Assembly (NCBI RefSeq): GCF_018304825.1
Contig: NZ_CP072648.1
Coordinates: 169,501-233,500 of the forward strand
From: Chloracidobacterium validum
GTDB lineage: Bacteria; Acidobacteriota; Blastocatellia; Chloracidobacteriales; Chloracidobacteriaceae
Length of the DNA stretch: 64,000 nt
Direction of reading: 5' to 3'
Shown: one piece after another, positions 18,635 to 28,012 of the stretch
Layout: the number at the start of each line of letters is the position of its first letter
Numbering within the stretch: the first letter of the stretch is position 1
Notes under the pieces: generated by a model
Told to the model about the DNA's origin: nothing
The model's database searches: none
What the model saw: the letters and a program-made list of their open reading frames with translations, nothing else
Made by a program: the position numbers and the translations under genes

Positions 18635-18655
18635 AACCATCAGACGTTGATGGTT
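18635..18655. promoter_or_regulatory. Perfect 8-bp inverted repeat upstream of the metalloprotease
   Basis: AACCATCA and TGATGGTT flank a gacgt centre, 21-41 bp upstream of the metalloprotease ATG. It could be an operator or a 5'-UTR hairpin. The core GACGTTGAxGG also occurs in the palindrome at 34280-34306. Confidence 0.5.
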
Positions 18656-18786
18656 AGCCATGGTGATGCAAAGGCTCAATCAGAGGCATAACATAATGAG
18701 ACCAAGCCATTTCAACAAGTGCGTCCGTGGACGAAAGAACGCCATTGCAGTCAAGTGAAGTCAGGTTCAAGCCAAAGTCCAGAGGC

Positions 18787-18816
18787 TTGACAGAAACCCC
18801 TGCTCGTCACTAGACT
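18787..18816 (+). promoter_or_regulatory. Candidate sigma-70 promoter for rplU-rpmA
   Basis: TTGACA at 18787-18792 is a perfect -35 hexamer. TAGACT at 18811-18816, 18 bp further, is a 4/6 match to the -10 consensus. It sits 80 bp upstream of the rplU start in the divergent region shared with the metalloprotease gene, where a ribosomal-protein promoter is expected. Confidence 0.55.
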
Positions 18817-18895
18817 CCGGGCTTTGCCTAAAAGGTCGGGACTTCCGTGTTTGTCGGCGACGATTATAGGTTTATTGGAAAGCAGGAGATATGTC

Positions 18896-19213
18896 ATGCC
18901 TTACGCCATTGTGACTACAGGTGGGAAGCAGTTTCGGGTTGCTGAAGGGGATGTCGTCCAAGTGCCAAGCTTGGAGGCTGAACCTGGGAAAACGGTAAGC
19001 CTCGAAGTGCTCGCCATGCACACCGGTTCGGAATTCAAAGTGGGCGCGCCCCGCTTGACAGGGGCAAGCGTGACAGCCTCGGTCATCGGGCATGGACGCG
19101 CCAAAAAAATCATCGTCTTCAAGTTCAAGCGGCGGAAGCAATACCGACGCAAGCGTGGCCATCGCCAGAACTTCACGGCGTTGCACATTCAGAAAATTGA
19201 ACTGGCTGCCTAG
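18896..19213 (+). CDS. rplU: 50S ribosomal protein L21
   Basis: A 105-residue large-subunit protein. It starts MPYAIVTTGGKQFRVAEGD, the standard L21 N-terminus, and carries the KFKRRKQYRRKRGHRQ rRNA-binding tail. The frame is open to 18824, but ATG 18896 matches the family start and has AGGAG 8 nt upstream. Followed by rpmA after 39 bp, then obg: the common rplU-rpmA-obg order. Confidence 0.97.
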   Translation: MPYAIVTTGGKQFRVAEGDVVQVPSLEAEPGKTVSLEVLAMHTGSEFKVGAPRLTGASVTASVIGHGRAKKIIVFKFKRRKQYRRKRGHRQNFTALHIQKIELAA

Positions 19214-19252
19214 TGGCGTCTCAATCGAATTTATACGCGAGGTTAACGGGTC

Positions 19253-19540
19253 ATGGCTCATAAGAAAGGCGTTGGGAGTTCTCGGAATGGACGCGATTCA
19301 CACTCAAAGCGACTGGGCGTCAAGCGCTTTGGCAATCAGTTTGTCAAGGCGGGGGAAATTCTCGTTCGGCAGCGCGGCACACGCTTCAAGCCCGGCCAGA
19401 ATGTTGGCATCGGGCGGGACCATACGCTCTTTGCCTTGAAGTCAGGTCACTTGCGTTTCCGTGACCGTGGGCAGCTTGGTCGTTACATAGAGGTCATTCC
19501 GGTGGAAGCGCCGGTTTCCGCAGCCACGGCCGCGGCCTAG
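19253..19540 (+). CDS. rpmA: 50S ribosomal protein L27
   Basis: A 95-residue ribosomal protein that lies near the peptidyl transferase centre. It begins [20 protein letters not shown], i.e. the direct MAHKKG start of Gram-negative-type L27 without the cleavable N-terminal extension found in Firmicutes. GNVGIGRD-type sequence appears as [13 protein letters not shown]. It is followed 55 bp later by a strong terminator. Confidence 0.97.
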   Translation: MAHKKGVGSSRNGRDSHSKRLGVKRFGNQFVKAGEILVRQRGTRFKPGQNVGIGRDHTLFALKSGHLRFRDRGQLGRYIEVIPVEAPVSAATAAA

Positions 19541-19594
19541 GCCGTAGTTAGCAACCGGATACAGTTCGGCTTCACGGCGGTGATACGTCGTTCC

Positions 19595-19630
19595 AAAGCC
19601 CAAGGTCGGTGGCCTTGGGCTTTGTGTTTT
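19595..19630 (+). terminator. Rho-independent terminator/attenuator between rpmA and obg
   Basis: A perfect 11-bp stem (19595-19605 with 19613-19623) around a 7-nt loop, followed by gtgtttt. The stem ends only 11 nt before the obg start codon, so it would terminate most rplU-rpmA transcripts and occupies the place where the obg ribosome site should be. Confidence 0.85.
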
Positions 19631-19634
19631 GCCT

Positions 19635-20633
19635 ATGTTTGTTGATGAAGCCATCATTTACGTCGCTGGTGGTCAGGGCGGCAATGGGTGTATGGCGTTT
19701 CGCCGTGAAAAATTCGTGCCACGGGGTGGCCCGTCCGGCGGCGATGGCGGCGATGGCGGCACGGTCTATCTGCGGGCGAGCCATCACCTGAACACGCTGC
19801 TGGCGTTTCGTTACAACCCGCGCTATGCCGCCGAACGCGGCGGCCATGGTGAAGGCAGCAATCGCCACGGCCGCAATGGCGCGGATTGCACGGTTGACGT
19901 TCCGGTGGGGACGCTCGTCTATGATGCCGCCACCGGCGAGCCACTTGCCGACCTCACCACGCACGGGCAAACCGTCGCCGTTGCCCGCGGTGGACGCGGC
20001 GGGCGCGGCAACGCGCGTTTTGCCAGTTCGGTCAACCGTGCGCCGCGTCGCCACGAGCCAGGCCGTCCCGGCGAACAGCGCACGCTGCGCCTCGAACTCA
20101 AACTCCTCGCGGATGTCGGCCTGCTTGGCTACCCTAATGCGGGCAAGTCCACATTGATTTCAGCCGTCTCGGCCGCGCGTCCCAAGATCGCTGACTATCC
20201 GTTCACAACGCTTGTGCCGAACCTGGGCGTCGTTGGGCTGGACGACTACCGGAGCTTTGTGGTGGCCGACATTCCCGGCATCATCGAGGGGGCGCATGAG
20301 GGGCGCGGCCTTGGCTTGCAGTTCCTGCGGCATGTTGAACGCACGCGCTTGTTGCTTCACTTGGTGGATGTTTCAGTCCTTGCTGAACGCGACCCGGTTG
20401 CTGCTTATGACGCAATCGAGCGTGAGCTGGCGCTCTACGACCCGGAGCTGGCGGCGCGTCCCCGTCTCGCCGTTGCCACCAAGCAGGATGTCGCCGACCC
20501 CGACCGCGCGGCCGCACTCACTGCCCACTGCGCGCGGCTGGGCGTGGACTGTTTTCCGGTTTCGTCCGTCACCGGCGAAGGCCTCAAACCGCTCATTCGG
20601 CGCATTGCTCAACTGTTGTTCGACGAGCCATGA
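19635..20633 (+). CDS. obg: Obg/CgtA GTPase
   Basis: A 332-residue ribosome-assembly and stress GTPase. The glycine-rich Obg fold comes first ([35 protein letters not shown]), then the G domain: [15 protein letters not shown] (G1), FTTLVPNLG (G2), [16 protein letters not shown] (G3), and ATKQDVAD in place of the usual NKxD (G4). It ends after the G domain, with no TGS/OCT extension. ATG 19635 is the family start; no clear Shine-Dalgarno precedes it because a terminator hairpin lies there. Its 3' end overlaps the convergent flavoprotein gene by 25 bp. Confidence 0.95.
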   Translation: MFVDEAIIYVAGGQGGNGCMAFRREKFVPRGGPSGGDGGDGGTVYLRASHHLNTLLAFRYNPRYAAERGGHGEGSNRHGRNGADCTVDVPVGTLVYDAATGEPLADLTTHGQTVAVARGGRGGRGNARFASSVNRAPRRHEPGRPGEQRTLRLELKLLADVGLLGYPNAGKSTLISAVSAARPKIADYPFTTLVPNLGVVGLDDYRSFVVADIPGIIEGAHEGRGLGLQFLRHVERTRLLLHLVDVSVLAERDPVAAYDAIERELALYDPELAARPRLAVATKQDVADPDRAAALTAHCARLGVDCFPVSSVTGEGLKPLIRRIAQLLFDEP

Positions 20634-21883
20634 GCTGTGTCCGCAAGCACCGCCTGCGCCGCTGCCACGCCGGCGACGTAGCCGCTGGACCAGGCCCATT
20701 GAAAATTGAAGCCGCCGATGCGGCCGTCCACGTCGCAGATTTCCCCGCACAGGTACAGTCCCGGACAGCGCCGTGAGGCCATGCGCGCCAAGTCAAGCTC
20801 GCGCAGCGGAACACCGCCGGCCGTCGTCTCCGCGTAGGTAAATCCACGGTCGCCGATGACCGGCGCAACCCACTGCGTCAAGACACTGACAAGGGCCCGG
20901 CGTTCAGCGCGGGTGAGCTGCGCTCCGGTTCGGGTCGGCATGACTTCCGCCAGCAAAAGGAGGCTTCGCGCCAGACGTTCCGGGAGGCGCTCACTCAAAA
21001 AGCGCAGCACCGTTGACCGCCCCAGCGTCTGGAGCGACTGCTCCACATCGGCGTCTGGCAGAGCCGGTAGCCAGTTGATGACCAAATGCGCGGCTGGATC
21101 CGCGAGGCGTGCTGCCAGCCAGTGGCGACTCATATCGAGCGCGACCGGACCGGATAGCCCGAAGTGGGTACACAGCAGCGAGCCGGTCGCCGACGCCAGC
21201 GTTTTGCCCGGTCCAGACCTGACCCGTAGCGTGGCTGGTGTGGTGATACCGCCGAGTGCGCACAGGGGATGGTCTGGCGGCAGGACGAGCGGAACCAACG
21301 CCGGAAAGGTGGACGTTACGGTATGCCCCAAGGCTGCTGCCAGCCGGTAGCCGTGGCCATCCGAGCCGGACTTCGGCAGGCTTTTCCCACCCGTCGCCAG
21401 GATGACGTGCCGGGCCGTGAGCGCGCCCCAGTTGCCACACACGAGAAAACCATCGTCGGCACGCCGGATGGCTTCAACACGGCGTGGATGGGAGCAATCC
21501 ACACCAGCGTCAGCCGCAGCTTTCAGCAGGGCATCGCGGATGGTGCGCGCTTGGTCGGTCGCTGGAAACAGCTTGCCGCTGGCTTCGCGTTTGAGCCGTA
21601 CGCCCAGCGCCTCGAAAAAGGCAACGACCGCTGCTACATCAAAGCGCCTCAGCACGCGGCGAATGGCTTCCGGAGGCGAGCCGGCAAAATCCGTGGCCGT
21701 TACCCGTTCGTGAGTCACGTTGCAGCGCCCCCCACCGGCAACCAGAATCTTCGCGCCAAGGCGCTGGGCGCCATCGAGGGCGACAATCCGGGTGCGTGGT
21801 GCCGTTCGTCCGGCCCAGATGCCGGCCATGAGTCCGGCCGCGCCGGCCCCGACAATCACAATGTCGGCATCCCACCTTGCCAT
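20609..21883 (-). CDS. HI0933/BaiN-family FAD-dependent oxidoreductase
   Basis: A 424-residue flavoprotein. The N-terminal dinucleotide fold reads [19 protein letters not shown], followed by the family signature [37 protein letters not shown] and the C-terminal [27 protein letters not shown] (FAD-binding) complete the pattern of the HI0933 family. The reaction is unknown in most members; some are annotated as aminoacetone oxidase or as bile-acid reductases. It starts 6 bp after lspA and forms the end of a three-gene minus-strand operon that converges on obg. Confidence 0.88.
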   Translation of the reverse strand: MARWDADIVIVGAGAAGLMAGIWAGRTAPRTRIVALDGAQRLGAKILVAGGGRCNVTHERVTATDFAGSPPEAIRRVLRRFDVAAVVAFFEALGVRLKREASGKLFPATDQARTIRDALLKAAADAGVDCSHPRRVEAIRRADDGFLVCGNWGALTARHVILATGGKSLPKSGSDGHGYRLAAALGHTVTSTFPALVPLVLPPDHPLCALGGITTPATLRVRSGPGKTLASATGSLLCTHFGLSGPVALDMSRHWLAARLADPAAHLVINWLPALPDADVEQSLQTLGRSTVLRFLSERLPERLARSLLLLAEVMPTRTGAQLTRAERRALVSVLTQWVAPVIGDRGFTYAETTAGGVPLRELDLARMASRRCPGLYLCGEICDVDGRIGGFNFQWAWSSGYVAGVAAAQAVLADTAHGSSNNS

Positions 21884-21889
21884 GGTGAG

Positions 21890-22408
21890 CTACGTATCCA
21901 TCCGGGGCGCGGGCCGCAGGTCACGCAGCGTGTCCAGGGCCAGCAGGATGGCCCCCAGCGTGATGCAGCTATCCGCGAGGTTGAACGTTGGGAAGTGCCA
22001 GCTCCCCCAGTGGAAATCGAGAAAGTCAACTACCGCGCCGTGAACGACCCGGTCAACCGCGTTGCCCACGATCCCGCCAAGCAGGCAGACCAGCGTGAGG
22101 CGCAGGAGGCGGCGCTCGCCGGGTGTCCACCACAGATACAGCCCGACGCCCAGTGCGGCGCACAGGGCAATTGCCAGCAATGTGAGTCGCATTGTGGGCG
22201 TGCCACTGTCGAACAGGCTGAAGGCAATGCCGGGGTTTTCAGCGTAGCGCAAATGAAAAAAACCCGGCAGGACACGCACCACCGTGTCTTCTGGCCGCAG
22301 CGCCCAGTAAACCCACCACTTGCTCAACTGATCGAGTAGAACCAGCCCACCGGCTGCCAGAAAATCGCGGTAGGGCGGCCTGGCACCGCGTGCCGAAGGG
22401 GTCGTCAC
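21890..22408 (-). CDS. lspA: Lipoprotein signal peptidase (signal peptidase II)
   Basis: A 172-residue inner-membrane aspartyl protease that removes lipoprotein signal peptides. Four transmembrane segments are visible. The conserved blocks are NPGIAFSLF, GGIVGNAVDRVVHGAVVDFLDF (first catalytic Asp in GNAVDR) and FPTFNLADSCITLG (second catalytic Asp in NLAD). It starts at GTG 22408, overlapping the upstream gene's stop by 4 bp (GTGA), so it is translationally coupled. Confidence 0.95.
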   Translation of the reverse strand: MTTPSARGARPPYRDFLAAGGLVLLDQLSKWWVYWALRPEDTVVRVLPGFFHLRYAENPGIAFSLFDSGTPTMRLTLLAIALCAALGVGLYLWWTPGERRLLRLTLVCLLGGIVGNAVDRVVHGAVVDFLDFHWGSWHFPTFNLADSCITLGAILLALDTLRDLRPAPRMDT

Positions 22409-22782
22409 GCCACCCGGCGCTTGTAGTAGTAGTCATCCAGCGCCCGAACCGTAAAGTTCAGAATTTGGGCAACGTTGCCGTCTTCACGTCCGCCTTCCTT
22501 CGGATCGGTGTTGAGGGTTGCCACGATTTCGCCTTGGTCATTGGCCTGGCAGTCCACATTACCCAGCTTGGTTTTGACTTCAACCAGCGCCCCAAGCACA
22601 TCCTGGTTGACGACGACAACACAGTCGAGATTTCCGAAGGCGTAAACAAGTTCGTCCCCGGCGCGGGTCGGGGAGGTTCGGTGTTCTTGCCACAGACGCT
22701 CGATGAGTTTGTAAAGCTGTTCGAGCACTTGGGCATGTTCGCCGCCAAACCGGCAGCTCGCAGCAGATTCAACGACAGGCAC
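22405..22782 (-). CDS. Unknown small protein upstream of lspA
   Basis: A 125-residue soluble protein, GTG start at 22782 with AAGGAG about 11 nt upstream. No family recognised. It has an amphipathic N-terminal helix (QVLEQLYKLIERLWQEHR), a beta segment (DCVVVVNQDVLGALVEVKTK), an acidic Gly-rich loop with three Asp/Glu-rich turns, and a basic Tyr-rich C-terminus (LDDYYYKRR). It is coupled by a 4-bp overlap to lspA, which supports real expression. Confidence 0.6.
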   Translation of the reverse strand: MPVVESAASCRFGGEHAQVLEQLYKLIERLWQEHRTSPTRAGDELVYAFGNLDCVVVVNQDVLGALVEVKTKLGNVDCQANDQGEIVATLNTDPKEGGREDGNVAQILNFTVRALDDYYYKRRVA

Positions 22783-22945
22783 GATGGCTTAGGCTCCTTG
22801 CAAGACAAGCATTCCACATCGGTTCGGGATTATGGGAAGCCCTCGGCTTCACGACAAGGCCGGAATGGCGGCTCAGTCCGTTTTGGATCAGTGAAGCCAG
22901 TCAATCGGCAGGCTGAACACGCGCTACCCCACGCGCCAACGAGAC

Positions 22946-22980
22946 AAAAAAAACGGTCGGACTCGCTCAAGTCCGACCGT
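22946..22980 (-). terminator. Rho-independent terminator of the large subtilase gene
   Basis: On the minus strand, a perfect 10-bp GC-rich stem (22970-22979 with 22954-22963, 6-nt loop) is followed by eight T residues. It lies 80 bp beyond the stop of the 23060-28012 gene, the expected position and orientation. Confidence 0.93.
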
Positions 22981-23003
22981 GAGGTTGTGGATGATGCGGT
23001 TGT

Positions 23004-23035
23004 GGATCAGATGCTCCAGGCGGAGCATCTGATCC
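23004..23035. repeat. Perfect 14-bp inverted repeat
   Basis: GGATCAGATGCTCC and its exact complement flank a 4-nt loop, lying between the subtilase stop and its terminator. There is no T-run. It would form a very stable hairpin in the 3'-UTR of the subtilase mRNA. Confidence 0.9.
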
Positions 23036-23059
23036 GTGTGGCGTTTGCCAGGCGAAGCT

Positions 23060-26000
23060 TTAGCGCCGGCCTGGGCCGGTCGCTCCGCGCGGCTTGGCTG
23101 CCGTATCCGGTTTGACGCGCGGCGCTTTTGGCTGGGCTGGGTCGAGTTCGAGTTCCAGCGGCTGCATCGCCAGGGCCGGCGTTTGCTTCGTCATCACTTC
23201 TGAGCCGCCGGTAACGCAGCCCAGAACGTTGACGAAGAAGCGGAAGCGCCGGACCGATGGCATGGCAATGCGGAAGGTGACATTGATGCTCTGGCCAGGC
23301 GTCAGGATGACGCTTTGCGGCAACGACTGGACAGAACCAACCAAGCCACCGCTGGTGCAGGTTGCCCCATCGGCGGTGAGGAGCCGGAATGGCACCGGTG
23401 GCACCGGCCCGCCCGATTCCTGCAATTCAGCGACCTGGAAGCCTGCCAACGACACCGTCTGCGTGCTGATGTTTTGGAACACCGCATTGATGAGGAAGTC
23501 GTTGGCGTAGCCTTCGGGCGCGCAGCTTGGCGCAACCACCGTGCTCGACGTGACATTGAGCGACACGCTGGAGTTGATGACCGCCGGCGTGCAGGCCGGT
23601 GTCGCCGTGCCGCAGATGACAAACGGCAGGTCCACCGGCAAGCCGGCTCCGGTATCCACCACGGTTGCCCACGCTGTGCCATTGCGCTGGCGCGCGTTTT
23701 CCGTGCCGTTGAAGACCGCGCGCGGTGGATAGAAGAGGCTGCCAGATGGTGGTGTCAGCGACCATTCGAGCCAGTACGTCCCTGGCGCGAGCGTGGCCGG
23801 GAAGGACGCCGGCCAGTTCGCCGTGACGGCAAAAAGCGGGCGTTGATTGTTGGTTGGCGTTGACTCCAACACCCGATAGACGCCGCTGAAGACGTTGGTT
23901 GTGATGGTCGCCGGCGTCAGCGCGGCAATCACGTTCCCACCCGCGCCGGGCGGGCCATCCCAAAGCTGGAGGCTTACGGCGCTAATGGGCGAGATCATAA
24001 TCCCGGAGTTGGTTTGATAGGCATAGAGTGTGACCGCCGAGGGCGTCCAGGTCGAGCCACCAGGAACCGTGAAGTTGTCTGCCAGCGAGAAGGTGGGCGC
24101 TGTGACCGTAAAGCCAAAGACCGAGAATGGCGGTGCCAGCACGCTAATCGGCGCGCCGCCAAAGCCACCGGTGGGCAGGCTTTCGATTCCACCGTTTGTG
24201 AAGATTGGGGTCGTACAGGCCTGCGGCGGCACCGGCGGCACTGCGCCGGCAATGACCTGAATCACGTAGCTCCGGTCGGTAATGCAGCCACCGGCATCGG
24301 TGACCCGAACCGTGAAGCTATACAGCCCCAAAGCGGTTGGCGTGCCGGAAATGACGCCTGTGGTTGGATTCAGTGTCAGTCCTGGCGGGAGCAGGCCGGT
24401 TGTGACCGCAAACGTGTAGGGCCCGGTTGTCCCACTGGCGCTAATCGTTTGGGTGTAAGCCGAACCGATGACCGCGTTGGCCACCGTCGGTGGGTTCACG
24501 GTTGGATTCGTACAGCAGCAGACAAAACCATTGTCGGTGGTGGTCGTAATCGCCAGCGACCAACCGCCGGCAATCGTGCCACTGTCGCCGCCCACAAAGT
24601 CCTGAACAAACAGTTCCCAGGTGCCGTTCGGACTGGTGCCGTTGAACGTGGTCAGGAGGCTGTTGTACGGCGGCGCCGGCAGACTCGTGAAGGCGCGGGT
24701 TCCACCGTTATTGTTCGGCCGATAGGTGCCACTCGGTGGGAAGCCGGTCGTCGGCAGTACCGTCGGGGCATCCTGGTCAAAGGTGTAGGTGCGTCCCGTC
24801 ACGCCGCCAGAGCCGCCAATGGCGGCGTTGAACAAGACGCAAATCTGCCCGCCTGGTCCGCGCAGCAGCACGCCGACATCGCTGGGCCAGGTATGGCTGA
24901 AGTTGTTGATGGTCACCGTTACTTTCGTGATCGTTCCGGTCAAGCCGGATACGGCGACGTTGGATGGATACGGTGTCGCGGTGCCCGAAGCCGGAATGGA
25001 GATACTGGCTGGATTGCTAAAGGTGGGCGGGTTGAAGAGGCCGAGGCGGAAGGTGTATGGGATTGGCCCATAGGTATTCACACCATCGGTCAGCGTCAGG
25101 TTGAGGGTGAGCAGATCGCCACAGCTTGCCGAAACGGTGAAGCTGAAATCAACCGTGCCGGTGCCACCCGGCGCAATCGAAGGCACGCTCTGGCTGGATG
25201 GCGTAATGCCTGTGGCGCCGCTGCTGGTCAGTGTCGCTGTGAGCGCTCCCGACGCTGCGCCACCACCGTTTTCAACAACGAACCGCACGGTCGCCGTTTC
25301 ACCTGGGACCAGAATACCGTTGGCTGGCGTGCAGCTTTCCGCCAAAATCGTCGCGCCGCCGTTGCCGAGGATAGGCACCCCGGCTGTCGTCGTCGCATTG
25401 TAGATAACCAGCGCGTAATCCTGGTCGAGCGGGTCACTGTCACCCGGCACGCCGTCACCGGCGATGTTGAAAGCCCGGACCTGAATTGTCACCGGTGTGC
25501 CAGGCGGGTAGGTGCCGGCCGGAATGAAGACACTTTCCGCATTGTTGAGGCGATCAAAGGAACCGCCGGTAGTCGAGTTGGCGCCGGAGAAGTTATTGCC
25601 ACGGTAGATGTCGCTCACCGCGGCCACCTGCAAGTCAAGGTCATTGACCAAACGCGGTCCGCTACCGGTGGTCGCGCCGGGTACATCAGTCCAGGCAAGG
25701 GTGACACGCAACGGCCCGGAAGCCGGGAACGCCACCGTTTGCACTCGAATCTGCCCGCTGGCCGTGAACTTGTCGGCAGGAACCTGGTCGCGGAGCACCC
25801 GCGGCGCGCTGTCAAACGCCCGGTTGAGCGCCATCCGTCCCATGCCTTGGTTGTTTGACCAGAGGGTATCGCCCGCGCCCGTGCCGGTCATGTACTGGGC
25901 GGAGTTCATCAAATAGGCCTTGGTCATGGCCGGGCTGGGCGCCGTGCCGTTGAAAGGCGCGCCCGTGTTGTCGAGGAAGTATTGACGCAACAGCGCCGCG

Positions 26001-28012
26001 CCGCCCGATACGGCCGGGCAAGCAAAGCTCGTCCCGGTGGAGGAGCGGTAGTAGCCGGTTGTCCCAGCCAGGAGTGGGCTGGTCACACACGGGTCGGCGC
26101 TGCCCGGTCCGGTTGGATTTGGCGTGCCAATCTGAAGTACGCCACCGGAGACGGATGTCGCTGGAGCCAGGACTTCCGGTTTCCGTCGCCCATCGGCGCA
26201 CGGTCCGCGACTGGAGCTGCCATACATGTTTTCGGCGTTTTCACCACCAATGCGGGTGTTTTGGTTGCCGCCAACGCAGATGACATTTTTGCCGCTGGCC
26301 GGTGCGCCAACCGTGCCGGCGCCAGGCCCACTGTTGCCGGCTGCAAAGACAATCACCATTTCCTGATTGCCAGGGGTGGGAAAGACGGAGGTGGCGCTTT
26401 GGGCATCGCGCACGAGGAAGTCATAGGCTTGGGCATCCGGCGTGTAGGCGCCGCTCACCGGCGCGCCCCAACTGTTTGAGCTGATGCGTGCGCCATATTG
26501 ATAGGACCGCGCCAGCATGTCGTTATAATTCGGGTTGGTAAAACCACTGGTCACGCCGTTGTTACCGAAAATAGCGGAGCTACCAATCCGCACGAAGGGC
26601 GCGACCCCCAAGCCGTAATAAAAGTTAGGTGACGCGCTTTCCGCATGGGGTAGCGCGCGTGACAGCGACGACGGCACGTTGCCGCCGATGATGTGGGCGC
26701 AGAGCGTCCCGTGACCGATGCGGCAGCCGCGTACGTCAACCGCCAGCGGCGTTGGGAAGGTGGTACTTTCCCACTTGGCATAGACCAAACGGCTTGGTTG
26801 GAGGATGTCACCGGCGCGGTAGAGCGCAAAGTGCGTCGTGTTGAGTCCGCTGTTGGTATGGTTGGGCGGCCCACCTGGCGGCGCCGTGGTTGAGCCGGCA
26901 ACGGTGTTGCCGATGTCCACCATTTCATCGCCGACATCCACGACGAAGTCCGAGGTAAATGTTGAGTTGAGCGCCGGGAAGCCGGCCGCCGTCAAAAACG
27001 TTGCATAGGGCGTCGAGAGGTTCGGAATGCCCCCGGTCAGGCTGTTGATGAGAATTTGGTTTTGCCGTTCATCGAGCAGTGTCGGCTCGGTGTAGGGCAT
27101 GATCGAAATGACGTCTTCCTGTGCCGCCAACGTCTGCAATGCACTGGGGGGGAGTTCGACGATGAAGTTCACAAAGTCGGCAATCTGGTATTTCTGGACG
27201 GCCGGTTTGCGGCTAAAGCTTTCAGCTAGCGACACCGTCGCATCATTCGTTCCGGGGTCGGCGACAAGCTGCACGGCATAGCGCTGGGATGGTTTGTCCG
27301 CTACATCGGCCGTGCTTGGGTCAAGCTTGAACGCGCCAAGATAAGGACCGTCCCACTGCTTGAAGCTACCGCTGCCGGTCGTGGTGTCCGCCGTCTGGGG
27401 TGTGTCTTGTCCAAGCCGGCTCACGCGCTCGATAACCGTGGCATCGCCATAAACGAGATAGGCGTTGTTCGGTAGGTAGTTGATAACCCGAACGCCCGTG
27501 CGCTGTAGAGCCTCAAACCATTCACGCCGCACCGGCCCGGCAAACTGGACGACATGCAAATGTTTGCCACTTCCGCGCAGGCGTTGCTGGGCAAGCTCCC
27601 GCGCGCCACGCGAGGTCGTGTTGATTGGAACATTCAAGTGGACGACGTTGAAATCGTCGGCCAGTTCGAGTCCATCAACCTTGGTCAATGCCGAAACGTC
27701 GGAACGGTTCGTACTGTAGAGCCGAAAGGTGCCGTAGTCGGCCACCAACGTCGCCCCGAGTCGCTCGGCTTCCTGGTGTGCACCGGTAGTGCGGGTGATG
27801 AACTTGTGACCATGGGTATCAGTGGCGAAGTCATACGGCGCGGCAAGTTGGAAGCGCCGTCCTTTGTCAGTTTCAGTCGAGCGGTTACCGCCGGCTTGCA
27901 CCAACGGTAGCGCCGTGAGTCCGGCTAGCGCCGTTGTGGCGACCAGTCCGGCCAGCCAACGCGTGCGCCTGGGACGCCGTGGTGGAACTGAGGCAGGTGA
28001 AGGTAAGGACAT
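23060..28012 (-). CDS. Giant secreted subtilisin-like serine protease with P domain and Ig-like domain
   Basis: A 1650-residue exported S8 protease. ATG 28012 is chosen, with GGAG 8 nt upstream. A basic n-region (RRPRRTRW) and hydrophobic core form the signal peptide. Catalytic residues: Asp near 357 (FVVDVGDEMVDIG), His near 433 (GHGTLCAHIIGG), Asn in VFAAGNSGPG, Ser near 659 (GTSFACPAVSGGAALL). The ~300 residues before the Asp form a long propeptide-like region. After the catalytic domain come a CARDB/beta-sandwich region, a proprotein-convertase P domain (FSNPASISIPASG, NNFSHTWPSDVGVLLRGPGG), a putative Ig domain (LPPGLTLNPTTGVISGTP), and further beta-rich regions. It ends in a basic Lys/Pro/Arg tail. 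Probably an extracellular nutrient-acquisition protease. Confidence 0.88.
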   Translation of the reverse strand: MSLPSPASVPPRRPRRTRWLAGLVATTALAGLTALPLVQAGGNRSTETDKGRRFQLAAPYDFATDTHGHKFITRTTGAHQEAERLGATLVADYGTFRLYSTNRSDVSALTKVDGLELADDFNVVHLNVPINTTSRGARELAQQRLRGSGKHLHVVQFAGPVRREWFEALQRTGVRVINYLPNNAYLVYGDATVIERVSRLGQDTPQTADTTTGSGSFKQWDGPYLGAFKLDPSTADVADKPSQRYAVQLVADPGTNDATVSLAESFSRKPAVQKYQIADFVNFIVELPPSALQTLAAQEDVISIMPYTEPTLLDERQNQILINSLTGGIPNLSTPYATFLTAAGFPALNSTFTSDFVVDVGDEMVDIGNTVAGSTTAPPGGPPNHTNSGLNTTHFALYRAGDILQPSRLVYAKWESTTFPTPLAVDVRGCRIGHGTLCAHIIGGNVPSSLSRALPHAESASPNFYYGLGVAPFVRIGSSAIFGNNGVTSGFTNPNYNDMLARSYQYGARISSNSWGAPVSGAYTPDAQAYDFLVRDAQSATSVFPTPGNQEMVIVFAAGNSGPGAGTVGAPASGKNVICVGGNQNTRIGGENAENMYGSSSRGPCADGRRKPEVLAPATSVSGGVLQIGTPNPTGPGSADPCVTSPLLAGTTGYYRSSTGTSFACPAVSGGAALLRQYFLDNTGAPFNGTAPSPAMTKAYLMNSAQYMTGTGAGDTLWSNNQGMGRMALNRAFDSAPRVLRDQVPADKFTASGQIRVQTVAFPASGPLRVTLAWTDVPGATTGSGPRLVNDLDLQVAAVSDIYRGNNFSGANSTTGGSFDRLNNAESVFIPAGTYPPGTPVTIQVRAFNIAGDGVPGDSDPLDQDYALVIYNATTTAGVPILGNGGATILAESCTPANGILVPGETATVRFVVENGGGAASGALTATLTSSGATGITPSSQSVPSIAPGGTGTVDFSFTVSASCGDLLTLNLTLTDGVNTYGPIPYTFRLGLFNPPTFSNPASISIPASGTATPYPSNVAVSGLTGTITKVTVTINNFSHTWPSDVGVLLRGPGGQICVLFNAAIGGSGGVTGRTYTFDQDAPTVLPTTGFPPSGTYRPNNNGGTRAFTSLPAPPYNSLLTTFNGTSPNGTWELFVQDFVGGDSGTIAGGWSLAITTTTDNGFVCCCTNPTVNPPTVANAVIGSAYTQTISASGTTGPYTFAVTTGLLPPGLTLNPTTGVISGTPTALGLYSFTVRVTDAGGCITDRSYVIQVIAGAVPPVPPQACTTPIFTNGGIESLPTGGFGGAPISVLAPPFSVFGFTVTAPTFSLADNFTVPGGSTWTPSAVTLYAYQTNSGIMISPISAVSLQLWDGPPGAGGNVIAALTPATITTNVFSGVYRVLESTPTNNQRPLFAVTANWPASFPATLAPGTYWLEWSLTPPSGSLFYPPRAVFNGTENARQRNGTAWATVVDTGAGLPVDLPFVICGTATPACTPAVINSSVSLNVTSSTVVAPSCAPEGYANDFLINAVFQNISTQTVSLAGFQVAELQESGGPVPPVPFRLLTADGATCTSGGLVGSVQSLPQSVILTPGQSINVTFRIAMPSVRRFRFFVNVLGCVTGGSEVMTKQTPALAMQPLELELDPAQPKAPRVKPDTAAKPRGATGPGRR

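Noticed and set aside
24014-25858. 614-codon plus-strand ORF inside the subtilase gene
   Set aside because: Antisense to a clear S8 protease with intact catalytic residues and P domain; translation has no recognisable features.
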